From the NCBI RefSeq assembly GCF_030813795.1, contig NZ_JAUSUX010000009.1, positions 1 through 64,000 on the forward strand: a DNA stretch of 64,000 nucleotides, read 5' to 3'. Position numbers and translations under genes: made by a program. The notes beneath the pieces were generated by a model that was not told the DNA's origin, made no database searches, and saw nothing but the letters and a program-made list of their open reading frames with translations. Shown one piece after another: positions 53,519 to 62,515 of the stretch. Positions within the stretch are counted from its first letter, which is position 1; each line of letters starts with the position of its first letter. The DNA comes from Desulfofundulus luciae. GTDB taxonomy: Bacteria; Bacillota; Desulfotomaculia; Desulfotomaculales; Desulfovirgulaceae.

Positions 53519-54685
53519 CTACCGGAAGGAAAATGCCCTGCCAATGCGTTCCACTGCCTCGACCAGCAGTTCCTCTTCCTGGACCAGGGCCATGCGCACA
53601 TAGCCCTCCCCCATGGCTCCAAAGGCCAGTCCGGGAACGACCAGCACCCCAGCCCGCTCCAGCAAGTCCAGGGCAAACTGCCGCGAGGAAGTATATCCCG
53701 CCGGCAGGGGAGCCCAAACAAACATGGAGGCGTTGGGTTTGGGCATATGCCAGCCATAACGGGCCAATCCTTCCACCAGCACATCCCGCCGGCGCTGGTA
53801 AATGCGGGCCGTCTCTTCCACGCAATCCTGGGGACCTTCTAAGGCCGCAATGCCCGCCTCCTGAACCGCCCGGAATACACCGTAGTCAATGTTGGACTTG
53901 ATGCGGGCAAGGGCGGCCAGCACATCCCGGTTGCCCACGGCAAAGCCTATCCGGCAGCCTGCCATATTATAGGTCTTGGACAGGGAATAGAACTCAATAC
54001 CCACTTCTTTGGCACCGGGAACTTCCAGAAAACTCATGGGTTTAAATCCATCGTAAGCCAGCTCGGCATAGGCCACGTCATGGCAAACCAGAATATCGTA
54101 ATGGCGGGCAAAATCGACCACGTGTTCAAAAAATTCGCGGTTGGCCGAAACAGCCACCGGATTGTTGGGGTAGTTGAGCCACATTAACCTGGCCCTGCGG
54201 GCCACTTCCCCGGGGATGGCCGACAAATCGGGCAGAAAATTGTTTTCGGCCAGAAGGGGCATGGGGTAGATTTCCCCGCCGGCCAAGAGAATGCTGCAGG
54301 CATAAATGGGATAGCCTGGGTCGGGAACCAGGGCCACATCTCCCGGGTTAATATAAGCCAGGGCGATGTGAGCCAGGCCGTCCTGGGAACCCATTAAGAC
54401 CAGCACTTCATGATCCGGGTCCAGTTCCACCCCAAAGCGCCGCCGGTACCAGCGGGCCAGCGCCTGGTGCAGGGCTGGCAGGCCTTCCAGGGGATAACGG
54501 TAATTAAGTGGGTTATCAATTGCCCGGTGCAGGGCGGCAATGATGTGGGGAGCCGGCGGGCGATCCGGGCTGCCCACACCCAAATTTATCACCTTTAGCC
54601 CCCGGCCTTCCACCTGTTTCTTATACTGCTCCATCTCGTTAAAAATGGCCGACTCCAAACCTTTTATACGCTGTGCTACTTCCAT
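53519..54685 (-). CDS. Class I/II aminotransferase, LL-diaminopimelate aminotransferase-like
   Basis: A fold-type I PLP enzyme of 388 residues. The PLP lysine is in FYSLSKTYNMAGCRIGFAVG (about 231-250), with NYPNNPVA and CHDVAYAEL as the neighbouring PLP contacts. INLGVGSPDRPP and YRYPLEGLPALHQA resemble DapL/aspartate aminotransferase-type enzymes. Whether it makes LL-diaminopimelate or acts on other amino acids is open. It precedes the coiled-coil gene and follows the PHP gene by 25 bases. Confidence 0.85.
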   Translation of the reverse strand: MEVAQRIKGLESAIFNEMEQYKKQVEGRGLKVINLGVGSPDRPPAPHIIAALHRAIDNPLNYRYPLEGLPALHQALARWYRRRFGVELDPDHEVLVLMGSQDGLAHIALAYINPGDVALVPDPGYPIYACSILLAGGEIYPMPLLAENNFLPDLSAIPGEVARRARLMWLNYPNNPVAVSANREFFEHVVDFARHYDILVCHDVAYAELAYDGFKPMSFLEVPGAKEVGIEFYSLSKTYNMAGCRIGFAVGNRDVLAALARIKSNIDYGVFRAVQEAGIAALEGPQDCVEETARIYQRRRDVLVEGLARYGWHMPKPNASMFVWAPLPAGYTSSRQFALDLLERAGVLVVPGLAFGAMGEGYVRMALVQEEELLVEAVERIGRAFSFR

Positions 54686-54710
54686 GTCCCCACCCCGTTT
54701 GACAACAAGT

Positions 54711-55541
54711 TTAAGCTTCCGGGCCTTGCCGGGCCAGTTCCTTTAATATAGATATCACTTCATCCGGCGCCGTGGACGCCCCCAGGCGGTTATATTCCCG
54801 GTGGTCCGAACCGTGGTAGTCGGAACCTCCGGTGGCCACCAGGCGGTAGCGCCGGCAGAGCCTCTCGTAATGCCACACCATCTCTTCAGGATGGGACGGG
54901 TAATATACTTCAAGACCCTGTAACCCTTCGGCAACCAGCCGGGGGATGAGGTGATCGCAACGGGCCAGGCCGGGATGGGCCAGCACCGCCACCCCGCCCG
55001 CCCGGCGAAGCAGGTGCACCGCCTCCCGGGGAGTATATTTGTACCTGGGCACATAAGCTACCCGATCCTTGCCGATGTATTTCTCAAAAGCTTCCGCTAC
55101 CGTGGTCACGGCCCCCGCCTGAACCAGAGCCCGGGCCACATGGGGGCGCCCCACCGCTCCTCCCCCGGCCAGCTCCAGCACCTGTTCCACTTCCACCGGT
55201 ATTCCCAGGGAGCGGAGCCGTTCCACCATCTTTGCCACCCGTTCCACCCGTGCCCGGCGAAAAAGGGCAAGCCGGGCCTGCAGTTCAGAATAATCCATAT
55301 GGAAAAGATAGCCCAGGATATGTATTTCGTGGCCCTCTTCCTCTGTACTCAGCTCCACTCCAGGCAAAACCGGAAAAGAAAGCTTTGTACCCGCGTCCAG
55401 GGCGGGAAGAAGGCCATCAACGGTATCGTGATCGGTGATGGCCAGGGCAGAAAGACCTGCCCTGCAGGCCTTTTCCACAACCTTTCCAGGATCGTCGGTG
55501 CCATCGGAAGCGGTGGTATGTACGTGCAGGTCACAGGGCAA
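54711..55541 (-). CDS. PHP-domain phosphoesterase (RNase AM / YciV-like)
   Basis: The 276-residue protein has PHP metal motifs: DLHVHTTASDGT (4-15), AITDHDTVDG (about 36-45), HILGY, VLAHPGL and GGSDYHGSD near the C-terminus. Relatives hydrolyse 5'-phosphorylated RNA or nucleoside 3',5'-bisphosphate. The start is a TTG joined to the dipeptidase stop, with GAGGTG 6 bases before, so the two are coupled. Confidence 0.88.
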   Translation of the reverse strand: MPCDLHVHTTASDGTDDPGKVVEKACRAGLSALAITDHDTVDGLLPALDAGTKLSFPVLPGVELSTEEEGHEIHILGYLFHMDYSELQARLALFRRARVERVAKMVERLRSLGIPVEVEQVLELAGGGAVGRPHVARALVQAGAVTTVAEAFEKYIGKDRVAYVPRYKYTPREAVHLLRRAGGVAVLAHPGLARCDHLIPRLVAEGLQGLEVYYPSHPEEMVWHYERLCRRYRLVATGGSDYHGSDHREYNRLGASTAPDEVISILKELARQGPEA

Positions 55542-56546
55542 TTATTTCACCTCATTCGACACGATTGGCGGTTGTTCCTGCCCGGGTAAAACCTGATGCA
55601 GTACCCGCAAGAAGTTACCCCCCAGGATGGCAGAAATCTCTTCGGCCCGGTATCCCCGCTGCCACAGGGCACGGGTTAAGGAGGGCAGGTGGGAGACGTC
55701 TTCCAGTCCCGGGGTGACATTTTTAATACCGTCAAAGTCGGAACCTATTCCCACACAGCCCACCCCTCCCAGGGCGACCATGTGATCCAGATGATCCAGC
55801 AATTTGTCCAGTGAAGGCTCCGAGGGATGGACGAATTCGGGACAAAAGCACAGCCCTATTACTCCACCGCGGGCGGCCAGGGCACGGATCTGGTCGTCGC
55901 TTAAGTTGCGGCGGTGATTGCAAACATGTCTGGTGTTGGCGTGGGAGGCAATCACGGGCCGGGTGGATACTTCTAGCACATCCCAGAAACCGGCCTCGGA
56001 TAAATGGGAGACATCCACCAGCATCCCCAGCCGGTTCATTTCCCGCACCACCTCCCGCCCGAAACGGGTTAAACCACCCCGGGTCTCCTCTTCGGCCACC
56101 CCGTCGGCCAGTTCGTTGCGCCCGTTCCAGGTCAGGGTCAGGCTTCTCACCCCCAGGCGGTAAAACATGCGCAGCACCTCGAGACAACCGCCCAGGGCCT
56201 CCCCACCCTCTATGGCCAGCAGGGCACCGATCTTGCCTGAAGCCCGGGCCGCCGCAATGTCGTCAAAACAGGTAACCAGCATTAATTCTTCCCGGTTGGC
56301 CTCCAGTTCACTATAAAACCTGTCGAGAAGCGCCATGGCCCTGGCCACGGCCCGCTCCCGGTGGGCCGGGGCAATAAAGGCAGCAAAAAACAGCACATCG
56401 ACGCCTCCCCGGCGCAAGCGGCTTAAATCCACATGCCCGCCCTTTCCCTCCTCCGATAAATGACGGTTTTGAATCTCCATAGCCGTGAGCACATCACAAT
56501 GGGCATCTACCACCAGGCTGTGGTAATGCAGGGATAACCAGTCCAC
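55542..56546 (-). CDS. Membrane dipeptidase family (M19) zinc peptidase
   Basis: The metal motif VVDAHCDVLTAM is near the start; AIEGGEALGG, LTLTWNGRNELADG, VDVSHLSEAGFWDV, ASHANTRHVCNHRRN and GIGSDFDG are in order, as in M19 dipeptidases. The open frame extends to 56621 through a terminator hairpin (56574-56609), so the real start is later: the GTG at 56546 (VDWLSLHYHS), with GGGAG upstream. Proteins of this family cut dipeptides and may act on cell-wall or beta-lactam-like substrates; there is no signal peptide with this start. Confidence 0.87.
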   Translation of the reverse strand: MDWLSLHYHSLVVDAHCDVLTAMEIQNRHLSEEGKGGHVDLSRLRRGGVDVLFFAAFIAPAHRERAVARAMALLDRFYSELEANREELMLVTCFDDIAAARASGKIGALLAIEGGEALGGCLEVLRMFYRLGVRSLTLTWNGRNELADGVAEEETRGGLTRFGREVVREMNRLGMLVDVSHLSEAGFWDVLEVSTRPVIASHANTRHVCNHRRNLSDDQIRALAARGGVIGLCFCPEFVHPSEPSLDKLLDHLDHMVALGGVGCVGIGSDFDGIKNVTPGLEDVSHLPSLTRALWQRGYRAEEISAILGGNFLRVLHQVLPGQEQPPIVSNEVK

Positions 56547-56573
56547 CCGTCCATTCACTCCCAAGAGCAAACT

Positions 56574-56609
56574 AAAAAACCTGTTTATTCGTCGAACGGA
56601 ATAAACAGG
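56574..56609 (-). terminator. Intrinsic terminator downstream of spoVS
   Basis: cctgtttattc (56580-56590) and gaataaacagg (56599-56609) form an 11-bp perfect stem; on the minus strand it is followed by TTTTTT. It lies 30 bases after the spoVS stop and just before the dipeptidase start. Confidence 0.85.
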
Positions 56610-56639
56610 CCGCCTGCACAAAATTTACTATTTCAGCTT

Positions 56640-56899
56640 TTATCTGGGCTCTACTATTAATTTGATGGCCGTTCTTTCTTCTCCGTCAATAATAATATCG
56701 GTGAAGGCAGGTATGCAGATCAGGTCCATTCCATGGGGCGCTACGAATCCTCGGGCAATGGCTACCGCTTTTACGGCCTGGTTAAGGGCACCGGCACCGA
56801 TGGCCTGTATTTCCGCACAGCCACGCTCACGGAGAACCCGACCAGGGCTCCAGCGACAGAATTTGGGTTGGACTTTGCTGAAACTTTTAATACTTCCAT
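56640..56899 (-). pseudogene. spoVS: spoVS, stage V sporulation protein S, with a one-base frameshift
   Basis: SpoVS is a small, extremely conserved sporulation and biofilm regulator of about 86 residues. From the ATG at 56899, with GGAGGT upstream, the frame reads MEVLKVSAKSNPNSVAGALV and breaks near 56836-56838. The rest, VLRERGCAEIQAIGAGALNQ and the end GEERTAIKLIVEPR, is in the neighbouring frame. Restoring one G to a GGG run rebuilds an 86-residue protein. The long open frame from 56906 therefore has a false start (MVHGSIKSF). Because the gene is nearly invariant in sporeformers, sequencing error is a serious alternative to true loss. Confidence 0.88.
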
Positions 56900-57032
56900 G
56901 CACCAAAGACCTCCTTCTTCTGTGAAATATTTTTCCGGTACCTGCTGTATTTCGTAAAATATATATTCGCTAAGGTCAAAAAAATTCCTTTTTTATGACG
57001 CACCCTTTCGGAATCTTTTTTCTAACTTCTGA

Positions 57033-57812
57033 TTATTCGAAATTTTGTATCCTCCTGACTTCCCGCGCCTCACCGGTTTCATCGTCAATATCGATGACCA
57101 CCGCATTGAACTGGTAGGGCCCGGAGGCTACCTCAAAACGGCGGGGCAACTGGGTGAGAAACTTGCCCAGCACCAGCTCCTTTTTAACGCCAATCACCGA
57201 ATCCCGGGGACCGGTCATGCCTACATCGGTAATGTAAGCCGTGCCACCGGGTAGAATGCGTTCATCGGCCGTCTGGACGTGGGTATGGGTACCGCAAACT
57301 GCCGATACCCGTCCGGCCAGATACCAGCCCATAGCCATTTTTTCCGAGGTGGCTTCGGCATGAAAATCCACCAGGATAACCCTAGTTACCCCCCCCAACT
57401 GGGCGAGCAACTGGTCTGCCTTGCGGAAAGGACAATCAAGTTCGGGCATAAAAACGCGTCCGGCCAGGTTTAAAACGGCCACCCTTCTATTGCGTCCGGT
57501 CTCATATACGTAAAAACCCGCCCCCGGTACCCCGGGAGGATAATTGGCCGGGCGCAAGATCCTTCTTTCCTGTTCGATAAGGTCAAAGATTTCCTTGTGA
57601 TCCCAAACGTGGTTGCCCATGGTGATGACATCAACGCCGCTGGCCAGAAGTTCCCTGGCCACTTCCCGGGTTATGCCGTTGCCTCCGGCGGCATTTTCAC
57701 CGTTGGCCACAACAAAATCGATGTCCAGCTCACGCTGTAACCCGGGCAGGTTTTCTTTTAAAGCCCGCCTGCCGGGGCGGCCTACAATATCGCCGATGAA
57801 AAGCAAACGCAC
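57033..57812 (-). CDS. ymdB: YmdB-family metallophosphoesterase
   Basis: The 259-residue protein matches the TIGR00282 family: [15 protein letters not shown] at the start, [12 protein letters not shown] (about 36-47), [24 protein letters not shown] and [14 protein letters not shown], giving the two-metal site. YmdB hydrolyses cyclic nucleotides in vitro and affects biofilm and motility decisions in Bacillus. It follows a 172-residue unknown gene and rny, a common neighbourhood. Confidence 0.93.
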   Translation of the reverse strand: MRLLFIGDIVGRPGRRALKENLPGLQRELDIDFVVANGENAAGGNGITREVARELLASGVDVITMGNHVWDHKEIFDLIEQERRILRPANYPPGVPGAGFYVYETGRNRRVAVLNLAGRVFMPELDCPFRKADQLLAQLGGVTRVILVDFHAEATSEKMAMGWYLAGRVSAVCGTHTHVQTADERILPGGTAYITDVGMTGPRDSVIGVKKELVLGKFLTQLPRRFEVASGPYQFNAVVIDIDDETGEAREVRRIQNFE

Positions 57813-57830
57813 TGGAGGTTTTCCCCCTGG

Positions 57831-58349
57831 TCACTTGTTAAAAACCAGTACACGACCATCCTCACGAAAGGCAAAAAGATGCTTCTCTTCAGCAGTGACG
57901 CGCATGCTGTCAAGCATATGTTCAATAATTTCTTCCTGGATCAGTAGATCCTCTTCAAAGAGGGAATCATTGGCTTCGGTAACCAGGTTATCGTCTAAAA
58001 GCTGGCGCAAAAGCTGCACGATAAGGGCTATTTCTTCCTGAACCAGGGTTTCCACATCGCGCTGAACCTCAATTATGGTCAGGTGGCCGCAAATTTGATG
58101 GTCGATGAGGCTGACCCGGATCTGTTTGCCTTCCAGCATGCTGAAAACCTCTATACTATCAAGCAGCTTTTCTTTTACTGCTGCTATTTCCCGGCGATTA
58201 AGGACCCGGGAAGCAATGAAGGTAAACTTCAAAACCTGCCTGCCGGGATCAAAATTAATGGTGGCCACCTCGGGATAACGCACCAGAATGGAAATTAACA
58301 GTCCCACACTATCCGTAACGTCTTCCCTGCCCGTAACCAAAAAAGTCAC
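57831..58349 (-). CDS. Conserved-looking protein between rny and ymdB
   Basis: The 172-residue acidic protein has an N-terminal mixed region (VGLLISILVRYPEVATINF, LKFTFIASRVLNRREI) and a helical C-terminus (EEIALIVQLLRQLLDDNLV). The steady location between rny and ymdB suggests co-transcription and a linked role, but I do not recognise a family with a known activity. Confidence 0.65.
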   Translation of the reverse strand: MTFLVTGREDVTDSVGLLISILVRYPEVATINFDPGRQVLKFTFIASRVLNRREIAAVKEKLLDSIEVFSMLEGKQIRVSLIDHQICGHLTIIEVQRDVETLVQEEIALIVQLLRQLLDDNLVTEANDSLFEEDLLIQEEIIEHMLDSMRVTAEEKHLFAFREDGRVLVFNK

Positions 58350-58458
58350 CTTCCTTTTGTCCTCATACCAGCAATACGTTTAAAATTCGGTTTTATCGTC
58401 CGAGTTCCTGCCTCTTCCCGGAGGCAGCCCAAAAAAAATTTATTCCATGAAAGGGAAA

Positions 58459-58477
58459 TGACCCCTGTACGGGGTCA
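58459..58477 (-). terminator. Hairpin overlapping the rny stop
   Basis: tgacccc and ggggtca (58459-58477) form a 7-bp stem with a short loop on either strand, starting at the rny stop codon. Only a weak T tract follows on the minus strand, so read-through into the next gene is likely. Confidence 0.4.
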
Positions 58478-60013
58478 CTTTGCGTAATCCACCACCCGGG
58501 TTTCCCGTATAATGGTCACATTAATCTGGCCCGGGTAATCCAGTTCTTTTTCGATTTTCTTGGCAATTTCCCGGCTCAGGCGAACGGCTCCCAGGTCATC
58601 AATCTTATCTGGCTTAACCATAATCCTGATCTCCCGCCCTGCCTGGATGGCATAGCATTTTTCCACACCCTCAAAGGAGCCGGCGATCTCTTCCAGCTTC
58701 TGCAGCCTCTTGATATAAGCTTCCAGGGTTTCCCGCCGGGCCCCCGGCCGGGCCGCCGATATGGCATCGGCCGCCTGTACCAGCACCGCAGTAATGGTCT
58801 GGGCTTCCTGATCCCCATGGTGGGCGGCAATGGCGTTGATCACCTCGGGATGCTCGCGGTACTTTTTGGCCAGCTCCACGCCAATGGATACGTGGGGACC
58901 CTCTACCTCGTGGTCCACCGCCTTGCCAATGTCGTGCAACAAACCGGCCCGTTTGGCTGTTTGCACATCCACACCCAGTTCAGCGGCCATCAATCCGGCC
59001 AGGTGGGCCACTTCGATGGAATGTTTGAGGACGTTCTGCCCGTAGCTGGTACGGAATTTTAACCGGCCCAGGAGAGTAACCAGCTCGGGATGCAAACCGT
59101 GCACCCCGGTTTCGAAGGTGGCCTGTTCCCCGGCCTCGCGAATTTGGGCTTCCACTTCCTTGCGGGCCTTCTCCACCATTTCTTCAATCCGGGCGGGGTG
59201 AATGCGCCCGTCAACGATGAGCTTTTCCAGGGCAATCCGGGCAATTTCCCGCCGGATGGGGTCAAACCCGGATAGAATAACCGCTTCCGGAGTGTCGTCG
59301 ATAATTAAATCGATCCCGGTTAGAGTTTCAAAAGCGCGAATGTTGCGCCCTTCCCGGCCAATGATGCGCCCCTTCATCTCATCGCTGGGCAGGGGAATAA
59401 CCGCCACCGTAGTTTCGGTGACGTGATCCGCGGCACACCGCTGAATGGCCAGGGAAATAATCTCCCGGGCGCGCCTTTCCGCCTCCTCCCGGGCCTTGTT
59501 TTCCACATCCTTGATCATCAGGGCCGCTTCGTGTTGCACTTCCTTTTCAATGTCGGCAAGTAGCTGCTGGCGCGCTTCCTCTGAAGTCAGCCCCGAGATC
59601 CGTTCAAGTTCGCTAACCTGTTGTTGATAAATCTCGCTTAAACGCGCTTTTAGACTTTCAATCTCTGCCTCCTTGCGGTTAAGGGCTTCTTCTTTGCGTT
59701 CAATGGACTCGATTTTGCGATCGAGGGTTTCCTCCTTTTGCAACAGCCGCCGTTCCAGGCGTTGCAGCTCGGACCGGCGCTCCTTGTTCTCCCTCTCCAT
59801 TTCATTACGTAACCGCAAGACTTCTTCCTTAGCCTCAAGGATGGCTTCCCGTTTTTTCGCTTCTGCAGCCTTTTCTGCCTCTTCTATTATCTTCCTGGCT
59901 TCAGTTTCGGCCGAAGCAATCTTGGCCTCTACCAGGTACTTGCGAACCAGATACCCAATGGCAAAAGCAACCACTGCGGCGATCACTGTTACGGCTACGG
60001 TAATGGCTTGCAA
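58475..60013 (-). CDS. rny: Ribonuclease Y
   Basis: A membrane-anchored endoribonuclease of 512 residues that starts mRNA decay. One N-terminal helix ([19 protein letters not shown]) is followed by a long coiled coil (about 30-190), a KH domain ([20 protein letters not shown], about 218-237) and an HD domain ([13 protein letters not shown], about 355-367, and [10 protein letters not shown]). Length and order are standard. ymdB lies downstream. Confidence 0.96.
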   Translation of the reverse strand: MQAITVAVTVIAAVVAFAIGYLVRKYLVEAKIASAETEARKIIEEAEKAAEAKKREAILEAKEEVLRLRNEMERENKERRSELQRLERRLLQKEETLDRKIESIERKEEALNRKEAEIESLKARLSEIYQQQVSELERISGLTSEEARQQLLADIEKEVQHEAALMIKDVENKAREEAERRAREIISLAIQRCAADHVTETTVAVIPLPSDEMKGRIIGREGRNIRAFETLTGIDLIIDDTPEAVILSGFDPIRREIARIALEKLIVDGRIHPARIEEMVEKARKEVEAQIREAGEQATFETGVHGLHPELVTLLGRLKFRTSYGQNVLKHSIEVAHLAGLMAAELGVDVQTAKRAGLLHDIGKAVDHEVEGPHVSIGVELAKKYREHPEVINAIAAHHGDQEAQTITAVLVQAADAISAARPGARRETLEAYIKRLQKLEEIAGSFEGVEKCYAIQAGREIRIMVKPDKIDDLGAVRLSREIAKKIEKELDYPGQINVTIIRETRVVDYAK

Positions 60014-60097
60014 ATTATCTCACCTCCTTAACGCATGCTCCCTGCAGGCATCCCAAGCTTTTTAGCCCGCCGGGCCTGCCGGGATGTCACAGGTATA

Positions 60098-60124
60098 CAA
60101 AAAAAAGACCGAGTCAAGCTCGGT
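60098..60124 (-). terminator. Intrinsic terminator between recA and rny
   Basis: On the minus strand accgag (60119-60124 region) pairs with ctcggt around a 5-base loop; the plus-strand equivalents are accgag 60108-60113 and ctcggt 60119-60124, and the T tract corresponds to the plus-strand A run at 60098-60106. Confidence 0.75.
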
Positions 60125-60164
60125 AGAAAAAGAATCGGTACTACTTTTGTTTCGGCCACGGGCA

Positions 60165-60196
60165 GAAAAACCCCTCTAACCCCTTTTTTAGAGGTT
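60165..60196 (-). terminator. Second, weaker hairpin downstream of recA
   Basis: On the minus strand cctcta and tagagg (60189-60194 and 60173-60178 on the plus strand) form a short stem followed by GGTTTTT. With the stronger hairpin 40 bases on, it would end recA transcripts. The remainder of the 366-base gap between recA and rny (60014-60379) shows no gene. Confidence 0.45.
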
Positions 60197-60379
60197 ATTC
60201 TTGAGGTTATGTCCTTCCCTTTGGGAAGGTTGTATCTATTTCAAACCCGCACCAGTAGTAACCAATTCTACTTTCTCCCAACGATAATTCTATATATTTT
60301 ATTAGAGAATGTCAAGGTTCATCCCTCACTGGCAACGGGCAATATAACTGGTTGCTGTTAACATCACTGCGGTTCAAAA

Positions 60380-61411
60380 TTACTCCTCTGTGGTTTGATC
60401 CCCTGCTGAAGGCATCTTAATGCCGCCCACCTGTAGTTGCTGGCGGATTTTTTGCTCAATTTCCCGGGCTACCTCGGGGTGATCCCGCAAGTATTCCTTC
60501 ACATTCTCCCGGCCCTGTCCCAGCCGTTCCTCTCCGTAAGAATACCAGGTACCGCTTTTGGTGACGATCTTCATCTCTGTGGCCAGATCCAAAAGCGTCC
60601 CCTCCCTGGAAATCCCCGTACCATACATGATATCAAAATCTGCCTGCTTAAAGGGCGGAGCCAGCTTGTTTTTAACTACCTTCACCCGGGTCCGGCAGCC
60701 AATGATGTCCGAACCCTGCTTTAGTGCTTCCAGCTTGCGCACCTCCAGGCGTACGGAAGCGTAAAACTTTAGCGCCCTGCCGCCGGGTGTGGTCTCCGGG
60801 TTGCCAAACATTACGCCCACCTTTTCCCGCAACTGGTTGATAAAAATGGCCGTGGTGCGGGATTTACTGATGGCACCGGTTAGTTTGCGCAGGGCCTGGG
60901 ACATCAGGCGGGCCTGCAGGCCGACCTGGAGCTCGCCCATTTCCCCTTCAATTTCCGCCTTTGGCACCAGGGCCGCCACCGAGTCGATGACCACCACGTC
61001 TATAGCACCGCTCCGTACCAGCGCTTCACAGATCTCCAGGGCCTGCTCGCCGGTATCGGGCTGGGACACCAGCAGATTTTCAATATCCACCCCCAGGTTT
61101 TTGGCGTAGACCGGATCCAGGGCATGTTCCGCATCAATAAAAGCTGCTATGCCGCCGGCTTTTTGGGCTTCGGCGATGATGTGCAGGGCCACGGTGGTCT
61201 TGCCTGAAGACTCCGGGCCAAAGATTTCCACCACCCGGCCCCGGGGCACTCCGCCAACCCCCAGGGCAATGTCCAGGGACAGGGCCCCGGTGGGAATCAC
61301 CTCCACGTTGAGCCTGGCAGTCTCGCCCAGTCTCATGATGGCCCCTTTACCGAAATTCTGCTCAATTTTACTTAAGGTCGCTTCCAGTACCTTTAATCTC
61401 TCATTGGACAT
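60380..61411 (-). CDS. recA: Recombinase A
   Basis: The strand-exchange ATPase for homologous recombination and SOS induction. Walker A is GPESSGKTT (near residue 65), Walker [11 protein letters not shown], the L1/L2 loops include [18 protein letters not shown], and the C-terminus is acidic/polar. An open frame extends 23 codons upstream to 61480; the ATG at 61411 gives the conserved start [13 protein letters not shown]. Protein length from there is 343 residues, normal. It is divergent from azlC. Confidence 0.97.
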   Translation of the reverse strand: MSNERLKVLEATLSKIEQNFGKGAIMRLGETARLNVEVIPTGALSLDIALGVGGVPRGRVVEIFGPESSGKTTVALHIIAEAQKAGGIAAFIDAEHALDPVYAKNLGVDIENLLVSQPDTGEQALEICEALVRSGAIDVVVIDSVAALVPKAEIEGEMGELQVGLQARLMSQALRKLTGAISKSRTTAIFINQLREKVGVMFGNPETTPGGRALKFYASVRLEVRKLEALKQGSDIIGCRTRVKVVKNKLAPPFKQADFDIMYGTGISREGTLLDLATEMKIVTKSGTWYSYGEERLGQGRENVKEYLRDHPEVAREIEQKIRQQLQVGGIKMPSAGDQTTEE

Positions 61412-61526
61412 TCTCAACACCACCTTAAAAAAGTAAGTACCCACCGGGTTCGGCCAAAAAGGCCTGGCCAAAACTAACACGATGGATTATGATTATGATC
61501 GTGCGGAAAGGAGAGTACAGGTAAAA

Positions 61527-62240
61527 ATGAACAAAAGATATTTCCTGCTGGGGGTCAAGGACGCCCTGCCTGTTGTGCTGGGCTACCTCCCCCTGGGCAT
61601 GGCCTTCGGGGTGCTGGCCCGCTCCGGCCACCTTTCCATTGGCCAGGTGCTGGCCATGTCTTTAATAATCTATTCCGGCTCGGCCCAGTTTATTGCCGTG
61701 GGCATGCTGGGAACCGGGGCAGCCCCGGCCAGCATTATGGCCACAGTTATGCTGGTCAATTCCCGCTTGATACTTTTAAGTGCCTCCCTGGCATCCCATC
61801 TTTCCCGTGTGACCGCTCCCGTGCTCTCTTTCCTGGCTCACGGGATCACCGATGAAACCTACGCCGTGGCTGTGGGCCGGATGGGTGAAAAACCCGCTAA
61901 CCGGTGGTACCTCACCGGGTTGTTCGTCACCGCCCACATGGCCTGGTTAGGAGGCAGTGCGGCGGGAGGAATACTGGGCAGGTTGCTGGGGGATACTGCC
62001 CGCTGGGGGTTTAACTTTGCCCTCACGGCCATGTTTGTCTGCCTGTTAATCTTGCAGTTGAAAAACAATGTCACCATCATGGTAGCCTGCCTGGCCGGGC
62101 TGGTTTCGGTCGTGGTGGCCTCCATGATCGGCGGCGGATGGAATATCATTGTGGCCACTATCCTGGCCGCTACGGTGGGGGTGTTGATGGAAAAATGGGA
62201 AAAACCGTCTGGGCAATCATCCTCGGTATCGCCGCGTTAA
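61527..62240 (+). CDS. azlC: AzlC-family branched-chain amino acid permease
   Basis: The large membrane subunit of an AzlCD-type exporter. DALPVVLGYLPLGMAFGVLA, IYSGSAQFIAVGML and SRLILLSASLASHL are the family signatures; about six helices. The open frame begins at 61482, but the ATG at 61527 (MNKRYFLLG) with AAAGGAGAG upstream matches the family start. The stop overlaps the azlD start by 46 bases. Confidence 0.88.
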   Translation: MNKRYFLLGVKDALPVVLGYLPLGMAFGVLARSGHLSIGQVLAMSLIIYSGSAQFIAVGMLGTGAAPASIMATVMLVNSRLILLSASLASHLSRVTAPVLSFLAHGITDETYAVAVGRMGEKPANRWYLTGLFVTAHMAWLGGSAAGGILGRLLGDTARWGFNFALTAMFVCLLILQLKNNVTIMVACLAGLVSVVVASMIGGGWNIIVATILAATVGVLMEKWEKPSGQSSSVSPR

Positions 62241-62515
62241 ATTACCTGTTCCGGGTGACCCCGCTTTTACTTTTAAGCCGGATCCGGATCCCTCCGCTCT
62301 GGGCCAGGTGGCTGGGTTACGTACCGGCAGCCGTGCTGGCGGCCCTGGTTGCCCCGGAAATTTTTCTGGCCGGGGGGAAGCCGGCACTAACGCTCGAGAA
62401 CAAGAACCTCCTGGCCGCCATTCCTACTTTTCTGGTGGCCGTCAAAACCAGGAGCTTACTTTTCACCCTGCTGGTGGGCGTGACCTCCATGATCCTTTTA
62501 AATGCCCTGGGCTAG
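62195..62515 (+). CDS. azlD: AzlD-family small membrane subunit
   Basis: About 106 residues, starting at the ATG at 62195 (MGKTVWAIILGIAALNYLFR). Four helices follow with the typical LGYVPAAVLAALVAPEIF and FLVAVKTRSLLFTLLVGV. It partners AzlC in export of branched-chain amino acids or analogues. It ends 3 bases inside the convergent cinA tail. Confidence 0.88.
   Translation: MGKTVWAIILGIAALNYLFRVTPLLLLSRIRIPPLWARWLGYVPAAVLAALVAPEIFLAGGKPALTLENKNLLAAIPTFLVAVKTRSLLFTLLVGVTSMILLNALG

Noticed and set aside
53451-53825. N-terminal extension of the coiled-coil frame
   Set aside because: It overlaps the aminotransferase gene in another frame and is Gly/Pro/Ala-rich without a plausible start.
61412-61480. 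RecA N-terminal extension of 23 codons
   Set aside because: Conserved RecA starts at [10 protein letters not shown]; the extension has no family support.
61412-61526. LexA/SOS box between recA and azlC
   Set aside because: No convincing CGAAC-N4-GTTCG-type palindrome could be found.
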